From assembly GCF_964204645.1 (NCBI RefSeq), contig NC_134027.1, forward strand, positions 789,501 to 849,500: a stretch of 60,000 bases of DNA, in the 5' to 3' direction. This DNA comes from Tubulanus polymorphus. Taxonomy: Eukaryota; Nemertea; Palaeonemertea; Tubulaniformes; Tubulanidae. Made by a program: the position numbers and the translations under genes. The notes under the pieces are model-generated. The model saw nothing but the letters and a program-made list of their open reading frames with translations, was not told the origin of the DNA and did no database searches. The number at the start of each line of letters is the position of its first letter. Position 1 is the first letter of the stretch. This document shows, one piece after another, positions 11,842 to 23,945 of the stretch.

Positions 11842-14800
11842 TGATGACCTCCTTTAATCCTGCTGCTTGGTGCTGGGTGTTAATTAATACACTCTGTTTT
11901 GGGGTGATATTGAGTGCAGGAGTCTCCTCCTTCCTTCTTCAACTGTCATGTAGAAACGTGACTAACAAACTGAATTATCAGTGTGTTACAACACTGATGA
12001 CCTCCTTAAATACTGCTGCTTGCTGCTGGGTGTTAATTGATACATTCTGTTCAGGGGTGATATTGAGTGCAGAAGTCTCCTCCTTCCTTCTTCAACTGTC
12101 ATGTAGAAACGTGACAAACAAACTGAATTGTCAGTGTGTTACAACACTGATGACCTCCTTTAATACTGCTGCTTGCTGCTGGGTGTTAATTAATACACTC
12201 TGTTTTGGAGTGATATTGAGTGCAGGAGTCTCCTTCCTTCTTCAACTGTCATGTAGAAACGTGACAAACAAACTGAATTGTCAGTGTGTTACAACACTGA
12301 TGACCTCCTTTAATACTGCTGCTTGCTGCTGGGTGTTAATTAATACACTCTGTTTTGGAGTGATATTGAGTGCAGGAGTCTCCTCCTTCCTTCTTCAACT
12401 GTCATGTAGAAACGTGACTAACAAACTGAATTATCAGTGTGTTACAACACTGATGACCTCCTTAAATACTGCTGCTTGCTGCTGGGTGTTAATTGATACA
12501 TTCTGTTCAGGGGTGATATTGAGTGCAGAAGTCTCCTCCTTCCTTCAACTGTCATGTAGAAACGTGACAAACAAACTGAATTGTCAGTGTGTTACAACAC
12601 TGATGACCTCCTATAATCCTGCTGCTTGCTGCTGGGTGTTAATTAATACACTCTGTTTTGGGGTGATATTGAGTGCAGGAGTCTCCTCCTTCCTTCTTCA
12701 ACTGTCATGTAGAAACGTGACAAACGAACTGAATTGTCAGTTTGTTACAACACTGATGACCTCCTTTAATACTGCTGCTTGGTGCTGGGTGTTAATTAAT
12801 ACACTCTGTTCTGGAGTGATATTGAGTGCAGGAGTCTCCTCCTTCCTTCATCAATTGTCATGTCGAAACGTGACAAACAAACTGAATTGTCAGTGTGTTA
12901 CAACACTGATGACCTCCTTTAATACTGCTGCTTGCTGCTGGGTGTTAATTAATACACTCTGTTTTGGAGTGATATTGAGTGCAGGAGTCTCCTCCTTCCT
13001 TCTTCAATTGTCATGTAGAAACGTGACAAACAAACTGAATTGTCAGTGTGTTACAACACTGATGACCCCCTTTAATACTGCTGCTTGCTGCTTGGTGTTA
13101 ACTAATACACTCTGTTTTGGGGTGATATTGAGTGCAGAAGTCTCCTCCTTCCTTCTTCAACTGTCATGTAGAAACGTGACAAACAAACTGAATTGTCAGT
13201 GTGTTACAACACTGATGACCCCCTTTAATACTGCTGCTTGCTGCTTGGTGTTAACTAATACACTCTGTTTTGGGGTGATATTGAGTGCAGGAGTCTCCTC
13301 CTTCCTTCTTCAACTGTCATGTAGAAATGTGACAAACAAACTGAATTGTCAGTTTGTTACAACACTGATGACCTCCTTTAATACTGCAGCTTGCTGCTGC
13401 GTGTTAATTGATACACTCTGTTTTGGGTTGATATTGAGTGCAGGAGTCTCCTCCTTCCTTCAATTGTCATGTAGAAACGTGACAAACAAACTGAATTATC
13501 AGTGTGTTACAACACTGATGACCTCCTTTAATACTGCAGCTTGCTGCTGCGTCTTAATTAATACACTCTGTTATGGGGTGATATTGAGTTTGGGCGAGTT
13601 ATGCTTCCTGATCGTCCTCATTACAACTTAACATTTTAAATGTATAAATATTCAAAACAGCTATCCATCGATAGCTTTGTGGTGGTTGAATCATTGAAAT
13701 GTCGCTGGTGTTGGTTCAGTGTATATATTGTAATATATATCAGTTAATTGGGACTGATTATGTTTCCTGATCGTCCTTATTGCGACTTTACGTTTTAAAT
13801 GTATAAATATTCAAAACAGCTGTCCATCGATAGCTTTGTGGTGGTTGAATCTTTGAAATGTCGCTGGTGTTGGTTCTGTGTATATATTGTAATATATATC
13901 AGTTAATTGGGACTGATTATGTTTCCTGATCGTTGTCATTACGACTTTACGTTTTAAATGTATAAATATTCAAAACAGCTATCCATCGATAGCTTTGTGG
14001 TGGTTGAATCATTGAAATGTCGCTGGTGTTGGTTCTGTGTATATATTGTAATATATGTTGGTGAATTGGGATTGATTATATTTCCTGATCGTCCTTTTTG
14101 CGACTTTACGTTTTAAATGTATAAATATTCAAAACAGCTATCCATCGATAGCTTTGTGGTGGTTGAATCATTGAAATGTCGCTGGTGTTGGTTCTGTGTA
14201 TATATTGTAATATATGTCGGTGAATTGGGATTGATTATGTTTCCTGATCGTCCTCATAACGACTTTACGTTTTAAATGTATAAATATTCAAAACAGCTAT
14301 CCATCGATAGCTTTGTGGTGGTTGAATCATTGAAATGTCGCTGGTGTTGGTTCTGTGTATATATTGTAATATATGTCGGTGAATTGGGATTGATTATGTT
14401 TCCTGATCGTCCTCATTACGACTTTACGTTTTAAATGTATAAATATTCAAAACAGCTATCCATCGATAGCTTTGTGGTGGTTGAATCATTGAAATGTCGC
14501 TGGTGTTGGTTCTGTGTATATATTGTAATATATGTCGGTGAATTGGGATTGATTATGTTTCCTGATCGTCCTCATAACGACTTTACGTTTTAAATGTATA
14601 AATATTCAAACAGCTATCCATCGATAGCTTTGTGGTGGTTGAATCATTGAAATGTCGCTGGTGTTGGTTCTGTGTATATATTGTAATATATGTCGGTGAA
14701 TTGGGATTGATTATGTTTCCAGATCGTCCTCATTACGACTTTACGTTTTAAATGTATAAATATTCAAAACAGCTATCCATCGATAGCTTTGTGGTGGTTG

Positions 14801-14948
14801 AATCATTGAAATGTCGCTGGTGTTGGTTCTGTGTATATATTGTAGCAGCAAATTATTATTATATTACGGATTTTAAAGGTGTTATACTCAAAGATGCTAT
14901 TGTTTGATAGCTTCACTTTGGTTCCTTGCACTTGGAGGTTATTAACGG
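11842..14948 (+). repeat. macrosatellite block 1: A x about 11.5, B x about 8, linker
   Basis: A units run from 11842 to 13590 and B units from 13591 to 14844, followed by the linker at 14845-14948. This is the longest uninterrupted A run. From the ATG at 11844 it gives an open frame of 595 codons to 13631, with each unit contributing about 51 residues. Size variants among the A units are all losses of three bases in the TCC/TTC stretch. Confidence 0.9.
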
Positions 14949-16259
14949 TCATGTAGAAACGTGACAAACAAACTAAATTGTCAGTGTGGTATAACACTGA
15001 TGACCTCCTTTAATACTGCTGCTTGCTGCTGGGTGTTAATTAATACACTCTGTTTTGGGGTAATATTGAGTTCAGGAGTCTCCTCCTTCCTTCTTCAACT
15101 GTCATGTAGAAACGTGACAAACAAACTGAATTGTCAGTGTGTTACAACACTGATGACCTCCTTTAATACTGCTGCTTGCTGCTGCGTGTTAATTGATACA
15201 TTCTGTTCAGGGGTGATATTGAGTGCAGGAGTCTCCTCCTTCCTTCTTCAACTGTCATGTAGAAACGTGACAAACCAACTGAATTGTCAGTGTGTTACAA
15301 CACTGATGACCTCCTTTAATACTGCAGCTTGCTGCTGCGTGTTAATTAATACACTCTGTTATGGGGTGATATTGAGTTTGGGCGAGTTATGCTTCCTGAT
15401 CGTCCTCATTACAACTTAACATTTTAAATGTATAAATATTCAAAACAGCTATCCATCGATAGCTTTGTGGTGGTTGAATCATTGAAATGTTGCTGGTGTT
15501 GGTTCTGTGTATATATTGTAATATATGTCGGTGAATTGGGATTGATTATGTTTCCTGATCGTCCTCATTACGACTTTACGTTTTAAATGTATAAATATTC
15601 AAACAGCTATCCATCGATAGCTTTGTGGTGGTTGAATCATTGAAATGTCGCTGGTGTTGGTTCTGCATATATATTGTAGTATATGTCGGTGAATTGGGAT
15701 TGATTATGTTTCCTGATCGTCCTCATTACGACTTTACGTTTTAAATGTATAAATATTCAAAACAGCTATCCATCGATAGCTTTGTGGTGGTTGAATCATT
15801 GAAATGTCGCTGGTGTTGGTTCTGCGTATATATTGTAATATATGTCGGTGAATTGGGATTGATTATGTTTCCTGATCGTCCTCATTACGACTTTACGTTT
15901 TAAATGTATAAATATTCAAAACAGCTATCCATCGATAGCTTTGTGGTGGTTGAATCATTGAAATGTCGCTGGTGTTGGTCCTGTGTATATATTGTAATAT
16001 ATGTCGGTGAATTGGGACTGATTATGTTTCCTGATCGTCCTTATTGCGACTCTACGTTTTAAATGTATAAATATTCAAAACAGCTATCCATCGATAGCTT
16101 TGTGGTGGCTGAATCATTGAAATGTCGCTGGTGTTGGTTCTGTGTATATATTGTAGCAGCAAATTATTATTATATTACGGATTTTAAAGGTGTTATACTC
16201 AAAGATGCTATTGTTTGATAGCTTCACTTTGGTTCCTTGCACTTGGAGGTTATTAACTG
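14949..16259 (+). repeat. macrosatellite block 2: A x about 3, B x about 5, linker
   Basis: A units 14949-15384, B units 15385-16155, linker 16156-16259. The A run is open for 152 codons (14961-15419). Confidence 0.9.
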
Positions 16260-19048
16260 TCATGTAGAAACGTGACAAACAAACTAAATTGTCAGTGTGT
16301 TACAACACTGATGACCTCCTTTAATACTGCTGCTTGCTGCTGGGTGTTAATTAATACACTCTGTTTTGGGGTAATATTGAGTTCAGGAGTCTCCTCCTTC
16401 CTTCTTCAACTGTCATGTAGAAACGTGACAAACAAACTGAATTGTCAGTTTGTTACAACACTGATGGCCTCCTTTAATACTGCTGCTTGGTGCTGGTTGT
16501 TAATTGATACATTCTGTTCAGGGGTGATATTGAGTGCAGGAGTCTCCTCCTTCCTTCTTCAGTTGTCACGTAGAAACGTGACAAAAAAACTGAATTATCA
16601 GTTTGGTACAACACTGATGGCCTCCTTCAATACTGCACGTTGCTGGTGCGTGTTAATTCTTACCTCCTTTCCTGAACTTCTTGAATTATTACATTAAACA
16701 TTATTACAATAAGACTAATTACATTAAACATTATAACATCATAAATCATCCTCCTTAAATACTGCCGCTTGCTGCTGGCTCTGTTTTGGGGTGATATTGA
16801 ATTCAGGAGTCTCCTCTTTCCTGCTTCAATTGCCATGTAGAAACGTGACAAACAAACTGAATTGTCAGTGTGTTCCAACACTGATGACCTCCTTTGATAC
16901 TGCTGCTTGCTGCTGGCTTTGTTTTTGGAGTGATATTGAAATCAGGAGTCTCCTCCTTCCTTCTTCAACTGTCATGTCGAAACGTGACAAACAAACTGAA
17001 TTGTCAGTGTGTTACAACACTGATGACCTGCTTTAATACTGCTGCTTGCTGCTGGCTTTGTTTTGGGGTGATATTGAAATCAGGAGTCTCCTCCTTCCTT
17101 CTTCAACTGTCATGTCGAAACGTGACAAACAAACTGAATTGTCAGTGTGTTACAACACTGATGACCTCCTTTAATACTGCTGCTTGGTGCTGGGTGTTAA
17201 TTGATACACTCTGTTCTGGAGTGATATTGAGTGCAGGAGTCTCCTCCTTCCTTCATCAATTGTCATGTCGAAACGTGACAAACAAACTGAATTGTCAGTG
17301 TGTTACAACACTGATGACCTCCTTTAATACTGCTGCTTGCTGCTGGGTGTTAATTAATACACTCTGTTTTGGAGTGATATTGAGTGCAGGAGTCTCCTCC
17401 TTCCTTCTTCAATTGTCATGTAGAAACGTGACAAACAAACTGAATTGTCAGTGTGTTACAACACTGATGACCTCCTTTAATACTGCTGCTTGCTGCTTGG
17501 TGTTAACTAATACACTCTGTTTTGGGGTGATATTGAGTGCAGGAGTCTCCTCCTTCCTTCTTCAATTGTCATGTAGAAACGTGACAAACAAACTGAATTG
17601 CCAGTGTGTTACAACACTGATGACCTCCTTTAATACTGCAGCTTGCTGCTGCGTGTTAATTGATACACTCTGTTTTGGGGTGATATTGAGTGCAGGAGTC
17701 TCCTCCTTCCTTCTTCAATTGTCATGTAGAAACGTGACAAACAAACTGAATTGCCAGTGTGTTACAACACTGATGACCTCCTTTAATACTGCAGCTTGCT
17801 GCTGCGTGTTAATTAATACACTCTGTTATGGGGTGATATTGAGTTTGGGCGAGTTATGCTTCCTGATCGTCCTCATTACAACTTAACATTTTAAATGTAT
17901 GAATATTCAAAACAGCTATCCATCGATAGCTTTGTGGTGGTTGAATCATTGAAATGTCGCTGGTGTTGGTTCAGTGTATATATTGTAATATATATCAGTT
18001 AATTGGGACTGATTATGTTTCCTGATCGTCCTTATTGCGACTTTACGTTTTAAATGTATAAATATTCAAAACAGCTGTCCATCGATAGCTTTGTGGTGGT
18101 TGAATCTTTGAAATGTCGCTGGTGTTGGTTCTGTGTATATATATATATTGTAATATGTATCGGTGAATTGGGATTGACTAGTTTCCTGATCGTCCTCATT
18201 ACAACTTAACATTTTAAATGTATAAATATTCAAAACAGCTATCCATCGATAGCTTTGTGGTGGTTGAATCATTGAAATGTCGCTGGTGTTGGTCCTGTGT
18301 ATATATTGTAATATATGTCGGTGAATTGGGATCGATTATGTTTCCTGATCGTCCTTTTTGCGACTTTACGTTTTAAATGTATAAATATTCAAAACAGCTA
18401 TCCATCGATAGCTTTGTGGTGGTTGAATCATTGAAATGTCGCTGGTGTTGGTTCTGTGTATATATTGTAATATATGTTGGTGAATTGGGATTGATTATAT
18501 TTCCTGATCGTCCTTTTTGCGACTTTACGTTTTAAATGTATAAATATTCAAAACAGCTATCCATCGATAGCTTTGTGGTGGTTGAATCATTGAAATGTCG
18601 CTGGTGTTGGTTCTGTGTATATATTGTAATATATGTCGATGAATTGGGATTGATTATGTTTCCCGATCGTCCTCATAACGACTTTACGTTTTAAATGTAT
18701 AAATATTCAAAACAGCTATCCATCTATAGCTTTGTGGTGGTTGAATCATTGAAATGTCGCTGGTGTTGGTTCTGCGTATATATTGTAATATATGTCGGTG
18801 AATTGGGATTGATTATGTTTCCTGATCGTCCTCATTACGACTTTACGTTTTAAATGTATAAATATTCAAAACAGCTATCCATCGATAGCTTTGTGGTGGT
18901 TGAATCATTGAAATGTCGCTGGTGTTGGTTCTGTGTATATATTGTAGCAGCAAATTATTATTATATTACGGATTTTAAAGGTGTTATACTCAAAGATGCT
19001 ATTGTTTGATAGCTTCACTTTGGTTCCTTGCACTTGGAGGTTATTAAC
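16260..19048 (+). repeat. macrosatellite block 3: A with an AT-rich scar, B, linker
   Basis: The A run (16260-17850) is interrupted at about 16680-16760 by an AT-rich scar with ACATTAAACATTAT repeats. A-variant units lacking 15 bp (five codons) follow, with one extra T near 16925 that shifts the open frame. B units 17851-18945, linker 18946-19048. The 15-bp loss is in frame; the extra T is not. Confidence 0.88.
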
Positions 19049-20525
19049 GGTCATGTAGAAACGTGACAAACAAACTAAATTGTCAGTGTGGTACAACACT
19101 GATGACCTCCTTTAATACTGCTGCTTGCTGCTGCGTGTTAATTGATACATTCTGTTCAGGGGTGATATTGAGTGCAGGAGTCTCCTCCTTCCTTCTTCAA
19201 CTGTCATGTAGAAACGTGACAAACAAACTGAATTGTCAGTGTGTTACAACACTGATGACCTCCTTTGATACTGCTGCTTGCTGCTGCGTGTTAATTAATA
19301 CACTCTGTTATGGGGTGATATTGAGTTTGGGCGAGTTAGGCTTCCTGATCGTCCTCATTAAAACTTAACATTTTAAATTTATAAATATTCAAAACAGCTA
19401 TCCATCGATAGCTTTGTGGTGGTTGAATCATTGAAATGTCGCTGGTGTTGGTTCTGTGTATATATTGTAATATATGTCGGTGAATTGGGACTGATTATGT
19501 TTCCTGATCGTCCTTATTGCGACTTTACGTTTTAAATGTATAAATATTCAAAACAGCTATCCATCGATAGCTTTGTGGTGGTTGAATCATTGAAATGTCG
19601 CTGGTGTTGGTTCTGCGTATATATTGTAATATATGTCGGTGAATTGGGATTGATTATGTTTCCTGATCGTCCTCATTACGACTTTACGTTTTAAATGTAT
19701 AAATATTCAAACAGCTATCCATCGATAGCTTTGTGGTGGTTGAATCATTGAAATGTCGCTGGTGTTGGTTCTGTGTATATATTGTAATATATGTCGGTGA
19801 ATTGGGATTGATTATGTTTCCTGATCGTCCTCATTACGACTTTACGTTTTAAATGTATAAATATTCAAAACAGCTATCCATCGATAGCTTTGTGGTGGTT
19901 GAATCATTGAAATGTCGCTGGTGTTGGTTCTGCGTATATATTGTAATATATGTCGGTGAATTGGGATTGATTATGTTTCCTGATCGTCCTCATTACGACT
20001 TTACGTTTTAAATGTATAAATATTCAAAACAGCTATCCATCGATAGCTTTGTGGTGGTTGAATCATTGAAATGTCGCTGGTGTTGGTTCTGCGTATATAT
20101 TGTAATATATGTCGGTGAATTGGGATTGATTATGTTTCCTGATCGTCCTCATTACGACTTTACGTTTTAAATGTATAAATATTCAAAACAGCTATCCATC
20201 GATAGCTTTGTGGTGGTTGAATCATTGAAATGTCGCTGGTGTTGGTCCTGTGTATATATTGTAATATATGTCGGTGAATTGGGACTGATTATGTTTCCTG
20301 ATCGTCCTTATTACGACTCTACGTTTTAAATGTATAAATATTCAAAACAGCTATCCATCGATAGCTTTGTGGTGGCTGAATCATTGAAATGTCGCTGGTG
20401 TTGGTTCTGTGTATATATTGTAGCAGCAAATTATTATTATATTACGGATTTTAAAGGTGTTATACTCAAAGATGCTATTGTTTGATAGCTTCACTTTGGT
20501 TCCTTGCACTTGGAGGTTATTAACT
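19049..20525 (+). repeat. macrosatellite block 4: A x about 2, B x about 7, linker
   Basis: A units 19049-19335, B units 19336-20421, linker 20422-20525. This is the shortest A run. Blocks 3 and 4 together form a 4.27-kb period with block 5 (16272 corresponds to 20539). Confidence 0.88.
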
Positions 20526-23500
20526 GTCATGTAGAAACGTGACAAACAAACTAAATTGTCAGTGTGTTACAACACTGATGACCTCCTTTAATACTGCTGC
20601 TTGCTGCTGGGTGTTAATTAATACACTCTGTTTTGGGGTAATATTGAGTTCAGGAGTCTCCTCCTTCGTTCTTCAACTGTCATGTAGAAACGTGACAAAC
20701 AAACTGAATTGTCAGTTTGTTACAACACTGATGGCCTCCTTTAATACTGCTGCTTGGTGCTGGTTGTTAATTGATACATTCTGTTCAGGGGTGATATTGA
20801 GTGCAGGAGTCTCCTCCTTCCTTCTTCAGTTGTCACGTAGAAACGTGACAAAAAAACTGAATTATCAGTTTGGTACAACACTGATGGCCTCCTTCAATAC
20901 TGCACGTTGCTGGTGCGTGTTAATTCTTACCTCCTTTCCTGAACTTCTTGAATTATTACATTAAACATTATTACAATAAGACTAATTACATTAAACATTA
21001 TAACATCATAAATCATCCTCCTTAAATACTGCCGCTTGCTGCTGGCTCTGTTTTGGGGTGATATTGAATTCAGGAGTCTCCTCTTTCCTGCTTCAATTGC
21101 CATGTAGAAACGTGACAAACAAGCTGAATTGTCAGTGTGTTCCAACACTGATGACCTCCTTTGATACTGCTGCTTGCTGCTGGCTTTGTTTTTGGAGTGA
21201 TATTGAAATCAGGAGTCTCCTCCTTCCTTCTTCAACTGTCATGTCGAAACGTGACAAACAAACTGAATTGTCAGTGTGTTACAACACTGATGACCTGCTT
21301 TAATACTGCTGCTTGCTGCTGGCTTTGTTTTGGGGTGATATTGAAATCAGGAGTCTCCTCCTTCCTTCTTCAACTGTCATGTCGAAACGTGACAAACAAA
21401 CTGAATTGTCAGTGTGTTACAACACTGATGACCTCCTTTAATACTGCTGCTTGGTGCTGGGTGTTAATTAATACACTCTGTTCTGGAGTGATATTGAGTG
21501 CAGGAGTCTCCTCCTTCCTTCATCAATTGTCATGTCGAAACGTGACAAACAAACTGAATTGTCAGTGTGTTACAACACTGATGACCTCCTTTAATACTGC
21601 TGCTTGCTGCTGGGTGTTAATTAATACACTCTGTTTTGGAGTGATATTGAGTGCAGGAGTCTCCTCCTTCCTTCTTCAATTGTCATGTAGAAACGTGACA
21701 AACAAACTGAATTGTCAGTGTGTTACAACACTGATGACCTCCTTTAATACTGCTGCTTGCTGCTTGGTGTTAACTAATACACTCTGTTTTGGGGTGATAT
21801 TGAGTGCAGGAGTCTCCTCCTTCCTTCTTCAATTGTCATGTAGAAACGTGACAAACAAACTGAATTGCCAGTGTGTTACAACACTAATGACCTCCTTTAA
21901 TACTGCAGCTTGCTGCTGCGTGTTAATTGATACACTCTGTTTTGGGGTGATATTGAGTGCAGGAGTCTCCTCCTTCCTTCAATTGTCATGTAGAAACGTG
22001 ACAAACAAACTGAATTATCAGTGTGTTACAACACTGATGACCTCCTTTAATACTGCAGCTTGCTGCTGCGTGTTAATTAATACACTCTGTTATGGGGTGA
22101 TATTGAGTTTGGGCGAGTTATGCTTCCTGATCGTCCTCATTACAACTTAACATTTTAAATGTATAAATATTCAAAACAGCTATCCATCGATAGCTTTGTG
22201 GTGGTTGAATCATTGAAATGTCGCTGGTGTTGGTTCAGTGTATATATTGTAATATATGTCGGTGATTTGGGACTGATTATGTTTCCTGATCGTCCTTATT
22301 ACGACTTGACGTTTTAAATGTATAAATATTCAAAACAGCTGTCCATCGATAGCTTTGTGGTGGTTGAATCATTGAAATGTCGCTGGTGTTGGTTCAGTGT
22401 ATATATTGTAATATATATCAGTTGATTGGGACTGATTATGTTTCCTGATCGTCCTTATTGCGACTTTACGTTTTAAATGTATAAATATTCAAAACAGCTG
22501 TCCATCGATAGCTTTGTGGTGGTTGAATCTTTGAAATGTCGCTGGTGTTGGTCCTGTGTATATATTGTAATATATGTCGGTGAATTGGGATTGATTATGT
22601 TTCCTGATCATCCTTTTTACGACTTTACGTTTTAAATGTATAAACATTCAAAACAGCTATCCATCGATAGCTTTGTGGTGGTTGAATCATTGAAATGTCG
22701 CTGGTGTTGGTTCTGTGTATATATTGTAATATATGTTGGTGAATTGGGATTGATTATGTTTCCTGATCATCCTTTTTACGACTTTACGTTTTAAATGTAT
22801 AAACATTCAAAACAGCTATCCATCGATAGCTTTGTGGTGGTTGAATCATTGAAATGTCGCTGGTGTTGGTTCAGTGTATATATTGTAATATATATCAGTT
22901 GATTTGGACTGATTATGTTTCCTGATCGTCCTTATTACGACTTTACGTTTTAAATGTATAAATATTCAAAACAGCTGTCCATCGATAGCTTTGTGGTGGT
23001 TGAATCATTGAAATGTCGCTGGTGTTGGTCCTGTGTATATATTGTAATATATGTCGGTGAATTGGGATCGATTATGTTTCCTGATCGTCCTTTTTGCGAC
23101 TTTACGTTTTAAATGTATAAATATTCAAAACAGCTATCCATCGATAGCTTTGTGGTGGTTGAATCATTGAAATGTCGCTGGTGTTGGTTCTGTGTATATA
23201 TTGTAATATATGTTGGTGAATTGGGATTGATTATGTTTCCTGATCATCCTTTTTACGACTTTACGTTTTAAATGTATAAACATTCAAAACAGCTATCCAT
23301 CGATAGCTTTGTGGTGGTTGAATCATTGAAATGTCGCTGGTGTTGGTTCTGTGTATATATTGTAATATATGTCGGTGAATTGGGATTGATTATGTTTCCT
23401 GATCGTCCTCATAACGACTTTACGTTTTAAATGTATAAATATTCAAAACAGCTATCCATCGATAGCTTTGTGGTGGTTGAATCATTGAAATGTCGCTGGT

Positions 23501-23945
23501 GTTGGTTCTGTGTATATATTGTAATATATGTCGGTGAATTGGGATTGATTATGTTTCCTGATCCTCCTTATTACGACTTTACAATTTTAAATGTATAAAT
23601 ATTCAAAACAGCTATCCATCGATAGCTTTGTGGTGGTTGAATCATTGAAATGTCGCTGGTGTTGGTTCTGTGTATATATTGTAATATATGTCGGTGAATT
23701 GGGATTGATTATGTTTCCTGATCGTCCTCATAACGACTTTACGTTTTAAATGTATAAATATTCAAAACAGCTATCCATCGATAGCTTTGTGGTGGTTGAA
23801 TCATTGAAATGTCGCTGGTGTTGGTTCTGCGTATATATTGTAGCAGCAAATTATTATTATATTACGGATTTTAAAGGTGTTATACTCAAAGATGCTATTG
23901 TTTGATAGCTTCACTTTGGTTCCTTGCACTTGGAGGTTATTAACT
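20526..23945 (+). repeat. macrosatellite block 5: copy of block 3 with an enlarged B run
   Basis: The A run 20526-22115 repeats the scar, the 15-bp-deleted units and the extra T of block 3, which shows descent from it. The B run 22116-23839 is longer (about 11 units) and includes local duplications carrying CCTGATCATCC and TATAAACATTC variants. Linker 23840-23945. Confidence 0.88.

Noticed and set aside
11842-13590. Hammerhead-ribozyme-like words CTGATGA and GAAAC in every A unit
   Set aside because: They are about 115 bases apart with no helix II between them, the base next to GUC does not pair with the base before CUGAUGA, and no helix III forms. The core cannot fold by eye.
11842-13590. 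Box C/D snoRNA reading of unit A (TGATGA and CTGA)
   Set aside because: The C box lacks its leading purine, the terminal stem is only about 4 bp, and no internal C'/D' pair is seen.
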